A DNA stretch of 64,000 nt from Mesocentrotus franciscanus (Eukaryota > Echinodermata > Echinoidea > Camarodonta > Strongylocentrotidae): assembly GCA_037976565.1 (NCBI GenBank), contig CP137680.1, forward strand, positions 20,052,675 through 20,116,674, read 5' to 3'. Positions 40,001 through 48,000 of this stretch are shown here, piece by piece; positions within the stretch are counted from its first letter, which is position 1; each line of letters starts with the position of its first letter. Made by a program: the position numbers and the translations under genes. Under the pieces are notes generated by a model. The model worked only from the letters and a program-made list of their open reading frames with translations, had not been told where the DNA came from and searched no databases.

Positions 40001-42667
40001 TCCTAAAGACTGACAATACCCATCTAGGAACATTTCGTCTTATGAAGAAAGAAAACATATAATTTATACAATCATAGAATTCGAAAAGCAGTGTCCATTA
40101 CTTAGCTAGTAGCCCAAGTCGAATATTGACTAACTTTGATGCATTTAACATGTCTAAGAGAGCATTTAGGGTCGATGTTTTTTAATCCGAATTGATAATC
40201 ATAATCCTAATACTTTGCCACTTTGGGGGGCCTTGCGCACCCCAAACCTGCCCACAGACGAACCCCTAGGGCAGATGGATTTAATTTATGTAAATATTCT
40301 TTCCTGTTATGATTTTAAAGCCTAGTGGCTATTTTATATGTAGGAGTCCACATTTTTTTCTTCACCATTACTTGTCAGTATGTGTTTACTTAACTCCTTG
40401 AAAAATATATGAGCCTTGTCATTATCGTCACGTATGGTATTGATTGAAATTTGTATTCCTCTACGCCAGTTCGTCGGAAAAGTGATTGTCTAATGGGGGG
40501 GGGTTATGACATCATAACGGCAATGCAGATCGTCTGTTTAAATCATTTCTTGTGTATATACGTTTTCTCTCGCTTGGTCGACCGCAGAGAGACGCAATGA
40601 GGTGAACCATTCTTGAAATATTTCCCAGTAATACGAATTAACGCCTCTTCCAAAACAAAATAAGATTAATAAAGTGAGTCGAGTAGATATGGATAAATGA
40701 ATGGTTAAAGAATAAAATGTGTAGCGTACTTTATTTATCTCTCCACTGGAGCGGGAGAGGGGATGGGGCGGGGGTCGGGTGTATGGATATTTTGTTCCTC
40801 TTTGATGGGCAAGGTAGGCGCCCCGGGTAATTTTAGGAGAGGAGGCTGTAGAGATGTCGTGGTCGAGTGGATACGTCGACGGACTGTCGATCTTAAGGTC
40901 CGCGGTTCGAGTCCCGCCGCGGCACTAATGTCCTTTGGCAAGACATTGATCTACATTTGCCACACTCAACCCAGGTGATGCAAATGGGTACCTGGCAGGA
41001 ATTAATTCCTTGAAATGCTAGAGCGCCGCAGTGGCTGCCTTGCTAAAGCCAGGGTAATAATCGGGGCAGCGCCAGGAGCGTCACAACGTGACGGACATGT
41101 GCGCTATATAAGAAGCCACCATTATTATTATTATTATTATCATGTTTATAGTATCCAGTACCGCAGAGATAAAAAGCGAACTAAAAAGTATTCGAGTATT
41201 TTTAGCCCCGTTCCGCAAACCCCGATTTTCCGGTATAGAAATATGAAATTTTACAGCGACATATAACGAAGGACCTATTCAAACGCATCGTTGCGGAATG
41301 CATTTTCGGTGGATTGGTAATCAAATTTTAATGTTGGGCTTTCAATTAATCGATACGTCACTCAGGTAGAAAGAAGCAGACGACACCTGCCTCTGGGTCT
41401 AATATCGGCACTGTTTGGGGCCAAATAGTTCCCGGGTTGATAGTTTTGCTAAAATAACAGAACAAGAGCCAATGGTGCACATTAATATGAAACCATCTCA
41501 TTCCCTTCACTCTGTCCATCTTTAACCCCAAGGAACGATGACGACCCTCACGATCACCACCCTAGGGTGGAGTGCCCGAGCCGTGCTTCCCAAGGTAGGC
41601 TACCCGAAGGCCATCGACTGGTTCATCATGCTCTGCTTCGCCTTCGTCCTCGGCGCCGTCATCGAGTTCGCCACGGTGAATTACTTCACGAAGCGGAGGA
41701 CGGGCATGCTACCCGGGATGGCCGATGACGAGGAGGACGACATCGCCCAGGCTGAGGTAAATGATGACGGTGTTTGCCCATGTTGTATTTCATTTAGTGC
41801 TTCTTATCATAGAGTTCTTTGAATAGTTGTCGTCGACTAAATTTGTGGTGTCACATAAATGTAGCACAATCTGAAATGTTGATGAACACGATGAAGGTTT
41901 CTGGTTATTCAATTGTGTTATGTCAGCTTATACTGGTTTTAAATAATAGGACATTAACTTTGTGTACGACACCCATATCAGGAAAGATTTTGAGATTCGG
42001 GGTGGGGAAACCTCAAGTCGATTTATGGTCATTCCGACCAGGTATCCATTTACTACATCGGGGACAAGATAGGCATACTAGTATATAGATAGAATGCCTT
42101 GTCTAAAGACATATATTGTAACGTAAGCACTAGACAGGATTTGAATCCTAACCTCTAGATTGGGATTGGAAAAAAGGGGGCATGTGTACATTTCTGTAAT
42201 TAATTAGCCTGCATGTACAGGCATAATTATACAGTATGAACTTGATATGGCACCAGGCTAACAAGTTAATTTACTTTTTTAATGACAAATTCACCAGCAC
42301 CATACTCTTAACAAATGATTTTTCCCGTTGTTCACCCTAGGTGGAAAAGGTCGAAGCCTCGTTGATGCGAAGAAAGAAGAAACGCTTTTCCCTTATCCGG
42401 GGATTCACGAGGTACCAGGGCAAGGTGTCTCGGACGCCTTCGGACGAAGAGCGGAGATTTTCGGATCACAACAACAGTCTGTGTTCGGATATACTCAACT
42501 GCATCACGGGAAATGCCGAGTACAGGGAGAGTAGGCTTCGGCGAAGCAAAGACCAGAAACCGTTCAACAGCGTCAGTAAAATTGATGAGTTGGCTAGAAT
42601 TGGTTTCCCGCTTGGTTTTTTTCTTATGAATCTTCTATATTGGTGTATTTTCAGGCTTAACTATTAA
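9353..42667 (+). CDS. GABA-A receptor alpha-like subunit, pentameric Cys-loop chloride channel (5' end missing)
   Basis: Eight exons join in frame: 9353-9561, 27549-27616, 29388-29611, 33031-33113 (or its copy 33417-33499), 37222-37374, 38350-38502, 41533-41756, 42341-42667; about 480 codons to a TAA stop. Every junction is AG/GT and all phases agree. The product shows, in order, an extracellular ligand-binding domain, a 13-residue Cys-loop ([15 protein letters not shown]), M1 with the SFWLNRE motif, M2 preceded by PAR (anion selectivity), M3 running into [11 protein letters not shown] as in GABA-A alpha subunits, a short cytoplasmic loop and M4 up to the stop. By family knowledge it is a plasma-membrane subunit of a GABA-gated chloride channel. 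M1 to early M2 ([16 protein letters not shown]) is closer to beta/RDL subunits, so alpha-like is a best fit, not proven orthology. The signal-peptide exon is not identified; most of the gene is intron (18 kb for the first visible one). It converges on the CNBD2-like gene. Confidence 0.93.
10105..10410 (+). mobile_element. tRNA-derived SINE, copy a
   Basis: The head resembles a tRNA gene with an A-box-like tggtctagtgg and a B box GGTTCGAGTCC at 10155-10165. It is followed by a body shared with the other copies (ttgccacactcgacc, gggtacctggcaggaat, gcgccaggagcgtca) and an AT-rich tail. It resembles sea urchin tRNA-related SINEs; the family name was not checked. Confidence 0.85.
11157..11690. repeat. 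Long imperfect polypyrimidine (CT)n tract
   Basis: About 530 bases of almost pure pyrimidine on the plus strand, with short (CT)n cores. Ser/Leu/Phe-rich open frames on this strand and Arg/Glu-rich ones on the other are composition artefacts. Confidence 0.9.
14443..14900. repeat. (CT)n and (GA)n microsatellite pair
   Basis: A (CT)n tract at 14443-14522 and an opposite-strand (GA)n/(GGGA)n tract at 14829-14900, about 300 bp apart. The two can pair as a large inverted repeat. A GATA run lies at 14792-14810. Confidence 0.88.
16199..16556 (+). mobile_element. TTAA-flanked MITE, family 1, copy c
   Basis: A 358-bp unit with TTAA at both ends (16199-16202 and 16553-16556). Its ends are imperfect inverted repeats (TTAAAGGCATCG at the left, CGGATCCCTTTAA at the right). 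It lies in the first visible intron of the receptor gene. No coding potential. Confidence 0.78.
16975..17315 (-). mobile_element. tRNA-derived SINE, copy c (reverse orientation)
   Basis: Reverse-strand member with B-box complement gggattcgaacc (17251-17262) and head ccactcgataacgg. Its body contains a longer central segment (ccaggcgttacttgacgctg) absent from copies a and b, plus tatagcgctt at the tail. It is probably a related subfamily. Confidence 0.75.
18000..18347. repeat. (CT)n microsatellite
   Basis: Long (CT)n runs with internally repeated ccttctctttccttctacct blocks; mirror-symmetric polypyrimidine. A (GA)n run of opposite strand bias follows at 18555-18625. Confidence 0.92.
19205..19580 (+). 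repeat. Diverged tandem triplication
   Basis: Three units start with variants of aatggtacatcacttnntgattgaac near 19216, 19384 and 19539, each followed by cacaa.tgacagaacac. The period is about 160 bp. No coding role seen. Confidence 0.65.
19856..19930. repeat. (CT)n microsatellite
   Basis: A (CT)n run with a central T-run in a receptor intron. Confidence 0.9.
20660..20912. repeat. (CAT)n/(ATC)n microsatellite region
   Basis: Imperfect trinucleotide repeats (catcatcatcgtcatc and variants) in a receptor intron. Met-rich or Ile-rich reading frames across it are artefacts of the repeat. A similar perfect run lies at 25670-25753. Confidence 0.9.
21540..21860. repeat. (CT)n/(TTC)n tandem block
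   Basis: Two copies of a roughly 150-bp pyrimidine-rich block: each has ctgcttcttcttctt, tacttttgtcatttct and cctcttgctttttt, then cttcccctcc and (CT)n. Confidence 0.88.
22990..23225. repeat. (GATA)n/(GATG)n microsatellite cluster
   Basis: Interrupted gatagatagata and gatggatggattgatg runs, followed at 23325-23405 by (GA)n. No gene signal. Confidence 0.9.
25670..25753. repeat. (CAT)n microsatellite
   Basis: A nearly pure (CAT)n run in the receptor intron, followed at 25905-25985 by (CT)n and (CTC)n runs. Confidence 0.93.
27048..27172. repeat. CT-rich tract upstream of receptor exon 2
   Basis: ccctctctctcttccctcc-type pyrimidine tract ending in (CT)n, about 380 bp before exon 2. Confidence 0.85.
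27549..27616 (+). CDS. Receptor exon 2: first beta strand of ligand-binding domain
   Basis: This 68-bp exon is bounded by TTTCCAG and GTAAGT. It completes the split Gly codon from exon 1 and encodes [18 protein letters not shown] followed by IEINM, matching the conserved V-x-T-D-I-F-V-x-S-x-GPV strand of GABA-A subunits. Its length matches my recollection of the corresponding vertebrate exon. It ends at a codon boundary, joining exon 3 as NM-EFQVD. Confidence 0.88.
27617..29171. other. Receptor intron between exons 2 and 3, no feature
   Basis: AT-rich, without recognisable repeats or exons until the exon 3 relic at 29172. Confidence 0.55.
29172..29236 (+). pseudogene. Decayed partial duplicate of receptor exon 3
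   Basis: This intronic stretch aligns with the first 63 bases of exon 3 (29388-29450), including the preceding TTCCAG acceptor. Twelve bases around TTCCGTCAGAGG are identical, and AATGACC...AATGTC matches at about 22 of 27. The first codon has become TAA and two bases are inserted in a G-run, so it cannot encode the exon. It is best read as a relic of an ancient exon duplication. Similarity fades after 29236. Confidence 0.6.
29351..29387 (+). promoter_or_regulatory. (CT)n polypyrimidine tract of receptor exon 3 acceptor
   Basis: A pure (CT)n run ending cgtttccag directly at exon 3. CUCUCU is the known binding motif of polypyrimidine-tract-binding protein, so this acceptor could be regulated (inference). 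Confidence 0.6.
29388..29611 (+). CDS. Receptor exon 3: loops D and A of the agonist site
   Basis: This 224-bp exon lies directly downstream of a (CT)n tract ending in TTTCCAG; the donor is AG|GTGAGA. It encodes DMFFRQRW (loop D, with the Phe and Arg that line the complementary face of the GABA site in alpha subunits) and [12 protein letters not shown] (loop A). Where vertebrate alpha1 has the benzodiazepine-critical His in FFHNGK, this subunit has Tyr. NVT is a possible N-glycosylation site. A decayed copy of the first 63 bases of this exon lies at 29172-29236. Confidence 0.92.
29811..30956 (+). repeat. 26-bp minisatellite with splice-donor-like units, about 40 copies
   Basis: The unit is approximately taatgcttaattctggtaag followed by atcact, repeated about 40 times with point variation and some higher-order structure (the variant agcctactggtaag recurs at 29930, 30251 and 30470). 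Nearly all units contain GGTAAGAT. At least six carry CAGGTAAGA (near 30315, 30445, 30508, 30689, 30716 and 30768), a near-perfect U1 snRNA match in sense orientation. It lies in the receptor intron, beginning about 200 bases after the exon 3 donor. Confidence 0.93.
30957..33020. other. Receptor intron between minisatellite and exon 4
   Basis: AT-rich; nothing beyond short simple repeats (tttattta at about 32130). Confidence 0.55.
33031..33113 (+). CDS. Receptor exon 4, copy a: Cys-loop exon
   Basis: This 83-bp exon, with acceptor CATATAG and donor GCA|GTGAGT, completes the Arg codon from exon 3. It encodes LTVVAA, then the Cys-loop C-x13-C with the signature Pro (YPMD), then PLSFGS. Its length equals that of the vertebrate Cys-loop exon as I recall it. 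It lies inside a roughly 330-bp block repeated 386 bp downstream. Splicing in both copies would shift the frame (83 is not a multiple of 3), so only one can be used per functional transcript. Confidence 0.9.
33417..33499 (+). CDS. Receptor exon 4, copy b: duplicated Cys-loop exon
   Basis: An identical second copy of the 83-bp Cys-loop exon, with the same acceptor and donor. The surrounding repeat runs from about 33021 to 33360 and again from about 33407 to 33746. The only difference I see is one A/G change in the downstream intron (33339 versus 33725). The two encode the same peptide, so a switch between them would not alter the protein. It may be a very recent duplication or an assembly artefact from two haplotypes. 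Confidence 0.8.
33925..34765. repeat. (GA)n-rich region
   Basis: Several purine-rich (GA)n/(GGA)n tracts separated by unique sequence, in the receptor intron after the duplicated exon 4. It includes 34041-34085, the sequence also found as filler at 33366-33410. Confidence 0.88.
34766..36172. other. Receptor intron, no feature
   Basis: AT-rich with an A-run at 35081-35094. Open frames are not supported by domains. Confidence 0.55.
36173..36706 (+). mobile_element. TTAA-flanked MITE, family 2, copy a
   Basis: A 534-bp element starting TTAA-AGTGACTCGGTAACATTG and ending CAATGTTACCAAGTCCCT-TTAA, i.e. about 24-bp terminal inverted repeats with TTAA at both ends. A second copy lies at 60261-60806. 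It sits in the receptor intron between exons 4 and 5. Non-coding. Confidence 0.88.
36846..37124 (+). pseudogene. Tandemly repeated intron end with decayed copies of receptor exon 5
   Basis: Three related units start near 36846, 36967 and 37110 with versions of taagtcctatccgaggga. Each is followed by a CT-rich tract and an AG. After the second AG (37033-37034), 37035-37069 matches the first 35 bases of exon 5 closely (AGCTATTC, GGAGG and ATCTATG shared, one 1-base indel). After the first AG (36925-36926) a 40-base segment ends in GTAAGT and resembles exon 5 much less. The third unit leads to the real exon 5 at 37222. Confidence 0.55.
37157..37221 (+). promoter_or_regulatory. CT-rich polypyrimidine tract of receptor exon 5 acceptor
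   Basis: About 60 bases of CU-rich sequence ending ctcttttag at exon 5. It contains several CUCUCU motifs, as at exon 3. Confidence 0.6.
37222..37374 (+). CDS. Receptor exon 5: loop B to loop F
   Basis: This 153-bp exon has its acceptor TTTTAG at the end of a CT-rich tract and donor ATTG|GTAAGA. It encodes [15 protein letters not shown] (the loop B region, aligned to SYAYT..EVVYEW of alpha subunits) and a segment ending FNLTGWEG, corresponding to the L-N-Q-Y/F-D/N-L motif before loop C. NES and NLT are possible glycosylation sites. Upstream, 37035-37069 is a decayed copy of its first 35 bases. Confidence 0.9.
38350..38502 (+). CDS. Receptor exon 6: loop C, M1 and start of M2
   Basis: This 153-bp exon has acceptor CTCTCCAG and donor CTCG|GTAGGT. 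It encodes [18 protein letters not shown], then M1 ([20 protein letters not shown]), then [13 protein letters not shown] at the start of M2. TPAR at M2 -3' to 0' fits an anion channel. Trp in LSWVSFW stands where alpha1 has the neurosteroid-site Gln241; beta and RDL subunits also have Trp there. Loop C lacks the aromatic residue of a beta-type principal GABA face. Confidence 0.92.
38503..40847. other. Receptor intron between exons 6 and 7, no gene seen
   Basis: AT-rich. The open frames near 38970-39600 show no domain and have no matching splice pattern. The SINE at 40848 follows. Confidence 0.55.
40848..41142 (+). mobile_element. tRNA-derived SINE, copy b
   Basis: The best-preserved copy: A-box-like tggtcgagtgg (40859-40869), B box GGTTCGAGTCC (40904-40914), the common body, the tail motif gcgctatataagaag, and a terminal (ATT)n run. 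It sits in the receptor intron between exons 6 and 7. Confidence 0.9.
41533..41756 (+). CDS. Receptor exon 7: pore helix M2 and M3
   Basis: This 224-bp exon joins exon 6 through a split Gly codon (CTC G|GA ACG ATG). It gives M2 as [11 protein letters not shown], then [12 protein letters not shown]3 ([19 protein letters not shown]) and [10 protein letters not shown]3 and the following motif are almost those of vertebrate alpha subunits. Position 6' of M2 is Met instead of the usual Thr. The exon ends in an acidic stretch (ADDEEDD) starting the cytoplasmic loop; donor GAG|GTAAAT. Its GC content is much higher than the flanking introns, typical of constrained coding sequence here. Confidence 0.94.
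42341..42667 (+). CDS. Receptor exon 8: cytoplasmic loop, M4 and stop
   Basis: The acceptor is CACCCTAG; reading starts [17 protein letters not shown]. The M3-M4 loop is short and basic, with RRFS as a possible PKA-type site. It is followed by [20 protein letters not shown] (M4), then WCIFRLNY and TAA at 42665-42667. The M4 start aligns with the conserved I-D-x-x-x-R-I-x-F-P of GABA-A subunits, so the C-terminus is complete. A possible poly(A) signal AATAAA lies at 43143-43148. Confidence 0.92.
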   Translation: MEKVEASLMRRKKKRFSLIRGFTRYQGKVSRTPSDEERRFSDHNNSLCSDILNCITGNAEYRESRLRRSKDQKPFNSVSKIDELARIGFPLGFFLMNLLYWCIFRLNY

Positions 42668-44706
42668 TATAGTTGTACAAGATATATTTTAAATTAATAA
42701 CAATTAAAGTGAGATGGATAAATTAGCTGTATTTGAATTTGTGAATAGACATTAGTTCAAAACTGTATGACAGCTTTACCAAGTCGTTATTTTAACATTA
42801 TACTTTAAAATTTCACTCTCATAACTTATAATTCATCATTATAGAATATTGTTATGCCAGTGTCCCGCAACACCTCTAAATTCATATTAAAAGAACGATT
42901 GTTCTCTTGCGATTATTTCACATGTCCATGAAATTCATGATTTTTGCATTAATCTTTGAAATAATGTTTTATTTCGATAAGTTGTCGAGACTTGCGATTA
43001 GGCTTATGTTCTTCACATATTTCAATGATTTAAATTCTTACCCTATATTAGATACCTTCCCAATTTTATATTGTATATAACTTAGGGTTTGTAACTAGCA
43101 TGTAATATATGACGTTTGCCGAAAATATAGTCGGCAGTCGTGAATAAAATTACTAATACATGTATAAACAATAATAGCCGGGTTAAATGGTATTGAAAAC
43201 AAATATTTGATTTTAAATTATGTTACCTGTAATTATCATAAACTTTCATTTAAGAAGCGGACAGAGGCATTATTTTCATAATTTTCTATACAAAAACGCA
43301 ATACCATGACATGTGTAATGACTTAACCAACTGAAGTCATAAACTTTCTCTAGTGAAGTCCACATTTATAAAAAAAAAACATACAAATACAAAAATTTGA
43401 CTGTTTTTTTAAAGATGACTTGATGATATGTAAAAATTAGGAAAATACAAAGAATAAACAACAACAAACAAACTAACAGGGGTGAAGTTCCCTAAACTTT
43501 TATTATTTCTTTTACGCGCGGTGTTTTTGTAAATAGGCCGGTTATTCGAATTCATTATGGATGTTTCTTTCCTGGGGACATTATAGTGACGAGTGGTTCC
43601 ATTAAACTGTTATTAATGAATGAACTACAATACTTGGAATTCAGTTTGCGTGCATTACTTATCGCTATGTCGGGAAATCCTCGGGCAAGCTTTAGGGCTG
43701 CCAAGAACAACCTTTTTATATACAAACTATGTATGCATAGAATATGAATATGTTAGTAAATCGGTTTATTCCTTACGAGCATTGAATTTGAATTCACTCG
43801 AACCGACTTTGGTGACTCTGCTGATTGTGATGCAAATATCCAACGAAGATTTAACTTGAGAAGAATGACAACAACTTTTGAATCAAATAATTCATGCATT
43901 TAGATGATCGCGTTTGGGTTAGTATGACAAAAAATAGAAATAATAAAACACAAAGATGTCATTGTTGCTACACAATATCCACTGTCGCATCGCAATGTAT
44001 GTAAAAATCAGGGTATTTTGGACTACAGTGTTATAAAAGACCCATAGGAACAGAAGTAAAATGTTGAATAAATTTCTCTTTGTAATCACTGTTTGATACT
44101 TAGTTTAAACAGTATTGATGACAAAAAAAAAAGAATCGAGAGAGGCAAGACTCGTGAAGCTTACATTCAAAATATTTATTCTTTCTGACTTATAGTTATA
44201 GTTTAATCACATATAAACTTACATGCAATAGATAATGATTACATTGGCAGATAGTCAAAATGAAGCTAATTACATAATTGGAATATATATATATATATAT
44301 CAGTTAAGTTTTTGTGTGAAACCGAATAGTAAGAAATACATGTAAAACCAATGATTATTTTAATGAGAAATGCCAAGACATTTGAAATAAAGAGAAAGAC
44401 TTTTGTTTTTCCATATGCAATACAAGTTCATAATTTAGCTTGAGTTGTTTTGTTTAGAATATTATCTGCATCTTTAAGACCTCTCCCGTTAGTCTTGCCC
44501 CCTTCTCCTTCTCCTACATGTTACATCTCCACATAAAATACATTCATTATATTGCAGTTTGTAAATCCTAAATCATGGCATTTCATGATTTCGATGACAC
44601 ATTTTTGTTAACAACGGCAACGGATAGTAAAACAGAAACAACAATCGATTTGTTCCATTTCCTTTGAAACACTTAAATTCATTATTCCATAATACCAAGT
44701 GATCCC
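42668..44706. other. Convergent intergenic region between receptor and CNBD2-like gene
   Basis: AT-rich 3'UTR-like sequence. Candidate poly(A) signals: AATAAA at 43143 (plus strand) and TTTATT at 44175 (minus strand). An AT dinucleotide run is near 44284. No other gene seen. Confidence 0.6.
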
Positions 44707-45008
44707 TTATTTCGTTGACAGTGAGTTTTCCCGCCGAAGAATAAGGGGCACATCGTCGATGGTCGTTTTATTTGGATAATGTCGTTTGCTAGCGACCTCC
44801 TTTACCAGATTCCGCTTGTACGCGCGCCATCTCTTGTCCAAGAGGTAGCCAGCGAAGGTCTCGTCGTACGTCGGCAAGAGCTCCTCGACCGCTTGCTTCA
44901 TGGGCACCAGGCACTTGCCGCGGTCGTGGCGCTGGAAAGCCACTCGTGAGACGAGCATGCACTCGACCTTGTGGATGGCGATCAAGTGCGTCTTGCGTAG
45001 ATCTTCAC
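44707..45008 (-). CDS. CNBD2: CNBD2-like exon 7 and stop
   Basis: A 302-bp exon with acceptor TTTGACAG. It encodes EDLRKTHLIAIHKVECMLVS, then RVAFQRHDRG, and a basic helical tail containing DKRWRAYKRNLVKEV, ending RRENSLSTK and TAA at 44707-44709. The higher GC content than the flanks marks it as coding. Confidence 0.88.
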
Positions 45009-48000
45009 CTGTCAAAGTTAGAGAAAAGGGGCAGGAAGAAGGTTCACAAATATTAAAACTTTATGCAAATTTTTCTAAAGCTTTGCCCAAGACGATCCAC
45101 TGTCTTATTATGAGCTTCCCTAGACCATTTTGAGTCGGGCGTAGACAGCATCAGGCCAAAGTTTGCCCTTTTCCCCCTCTTCTTTAAAGTTTTATTTTCT
45201 TTTAAATTTTCCAGCAAGCGAGAAGAACTTCGTCATACCCTGTTTTTTCAAATTTTCGAACGGGTCGTCGATATTTCCCAACAACCCTCGATCTCCTCAA
45301 CAGATCATTTCCTGCGATTTTCCCACAGCCTAAATAAAGTTTTTTTTTCGACAGAGTATTATTCTTGGGAGCAGATGTCACATCGCCACTCATTCCCGCA
45401 CCCCAATAGCGACGCCCCTGAGAGCCGCAAGTAACATTTAGTGCATGGAACCCGCATTCTAACTATTGATGAATAAAATATTTAATTCCAGGCACAATGT
45501 CGTAATGATAAACAAGCAGGATTCTCCTAATATGCGGGGGCGCATGTGGAACTTGGGAACTGAGGAAGGTGAACGAAATCTATCAGGGCAGCCCCACGTG
45601 ACAACGATTCCGTCACGTTTTATATTCCTTCCGAATAGGGGGAGGGGCGTCACCTTGGGCTGGATACGCCACTGATTTTACATGGATAAAAACAATATTT
45701 CCATCCCCTCAAACCCTATACCGAGTGCGTAGAAATGTGTTGATATGATATTTGTCATCATAAAACTCATTTTCATATTGATACAAATTACATAATTAGG
45801 CCGAACCTGCTGATAACAAACTAAACCTCAATTTGAAAAAAAAAATCACGTACCAACTCCGAAGAAATCTCCCTTCCCGATTGTTGCAACATTTAGGAGT
45901 TTCCTAACCAGCTTCTGGTATTTCTCGGGTTTGAAGTCGGGTGACACCCCGTGGTCTTCCCGCAGTGGTGGCGGGGTGAGCTTGATCCTCCCGAAGGGCA
46001 GGCGGTTCTGAAGGAGAACGACTTCGCGAACGATCTTTACATCGCCAGACATGATGAAGTAGACATCGTCGGGTGCTTCATTGAGGTCACTAAGAATGAC
46101 CTGTTTGGCAAAACAATAGAAGTGATTTAGTAATGGTCGAGCATAATCATCACAAATTGAGCAACATATGCTTTCAAGTTACATGAGATTATTCATTAGG
46201 CTCTGGCCGAGAGAGAGAAAGCTGCCTTTGAAGGGCGTTTAAGCATTCAAGGAAATTCCTCCTACAGGTACCTTTTCCCCTCACTTGATTATAAATATTA
46301 TACGTCGAATTGATTTGTATCCGTATTTAGGAAAGTACAGTTATTGTGAATAACAATAATTACGTATAGCATGCATAGCAGGTCAATCAAAACTAAACAG
46401 ATGTTCTGGAGAGAGATATTCATGAAATCAAAACATTGGAACAGGTCTTGTTGTAGTAGGACTACGCTTCTTTGTCCTTTATCTTTTCTCTCTTAGTCCC
46501 CCTTGGGTCTCTCCCTCTCCACCCCTTTCTCTTTCCTCTCCCCCCTCTCTCTCTCTCTTTTCTTTCTCATTTTTTCCTGTTGAATATATAGAGGCCTGCA
46601 CCGAGGTCGCCCCCCTTCCAAACAAATTTTAGAAATGAATAAAAATATATAAACAGACCAATGAACAAAATATTTAAATAAATGGAATAAATGAATAACT
46701 TACGGCGTTAGGCGGATATTCAATGATCTTCGCTCTATCAGTGGTTGCTACTACCTCATCAGTTATCCATTCACTAAACGTTGGTAGTGAACTGAGGGTC
46801 TGGAATCGGTTATCCCATTCCTGCTGGTAGCTGCGACGCAGGACCATGTCGAAATCAGGTTTGTCCACACGAAGGAATTCAGAATCAACTGCAATAAAAT
46901 TGAAATCAATATGTAATATATGCATTAACATAATACATGTAGTCTCAAATTTGTCTCTATCATTGCCTGCCATGGTCTTTGGATATTAACGACACCATAA
47001 TGTTCGAGGATTTTTATCATTTTTTGTAGTTGACTTTCATAGTTATAGGACTATTTTGTAGATTAAAGAGAAGGTCGAGTTCTGGGAAGAAGTGAAAAAT
47101 AATTTGTGAGCGTTATCATTGTAATTATGCAAGTGTGGAAGAACATCAGAAAAAAAATGATCTATGAAAAGCATGGCTCTTCAAATGCTTTCATATTCTA
47201 AATATGGCACGTAACAACATAAACATCGGGACGGATTTTTATGCCACATGTTCGTGTAGCCCCATATACATATTTCTGTGTACGGTGCTTGTTACTTTAC
47301 CAAGACTGGGCCAAATTTCTTATCATTTTGATGATTCCAGAACCTTGCAGTACACACCAATACTTACTATGCTAGATGATCAACCTTTTCTGATCGATTC
47401 CACACCGTTTCTTTCACAATGCAATTGCATGACCAGAACTCAACTTTATCTTTAAATAGAGTACCGAAGAGCTCTCGTCATATTCAGTCGTCGTCCAGGT
47501 TACTGGTTCTAAAAAACAGAGCCTGTGCATAAGGTTCGCCTCGAAATCATTCGAGCAACGGACTGGAGCAGGGAAAATTCAATGTTTGGGGCCGTTGTGA
47601 TCACCGCACCATTGTTTAGCACAAAATTGTTTGGAACCAGCAACCTCAACAACTTGGCCAGTATGACGTCACGCTTTGGTATACTCTAGAGTATCTAAAC
47701 AATGGCGTCTTAATATCATCTCAAAGTGGATGAATTAATGTTTATTTTGATCTGCGAAAGATAATTTTGTAGTGAACATTTATTTGAAAATTTAATTATG
47801 AATAGTGTCCATTTTCTTTCTTTCTTTCTTTCTTTCTTTTTTTTTCTGCTGATTGTAGTTCCCATGGTTTCTGTCGGTGAGTACCAGCTAAAATAAGATG
47901 TCGATTTTTACCTTTACATCTAATGGAAGCTGCACGCTTTGTACCATGAAGGAGGGCAAGTTCCCCAAAAGTCGCCCCTGCATAAGTTTCTCCCATCTGT

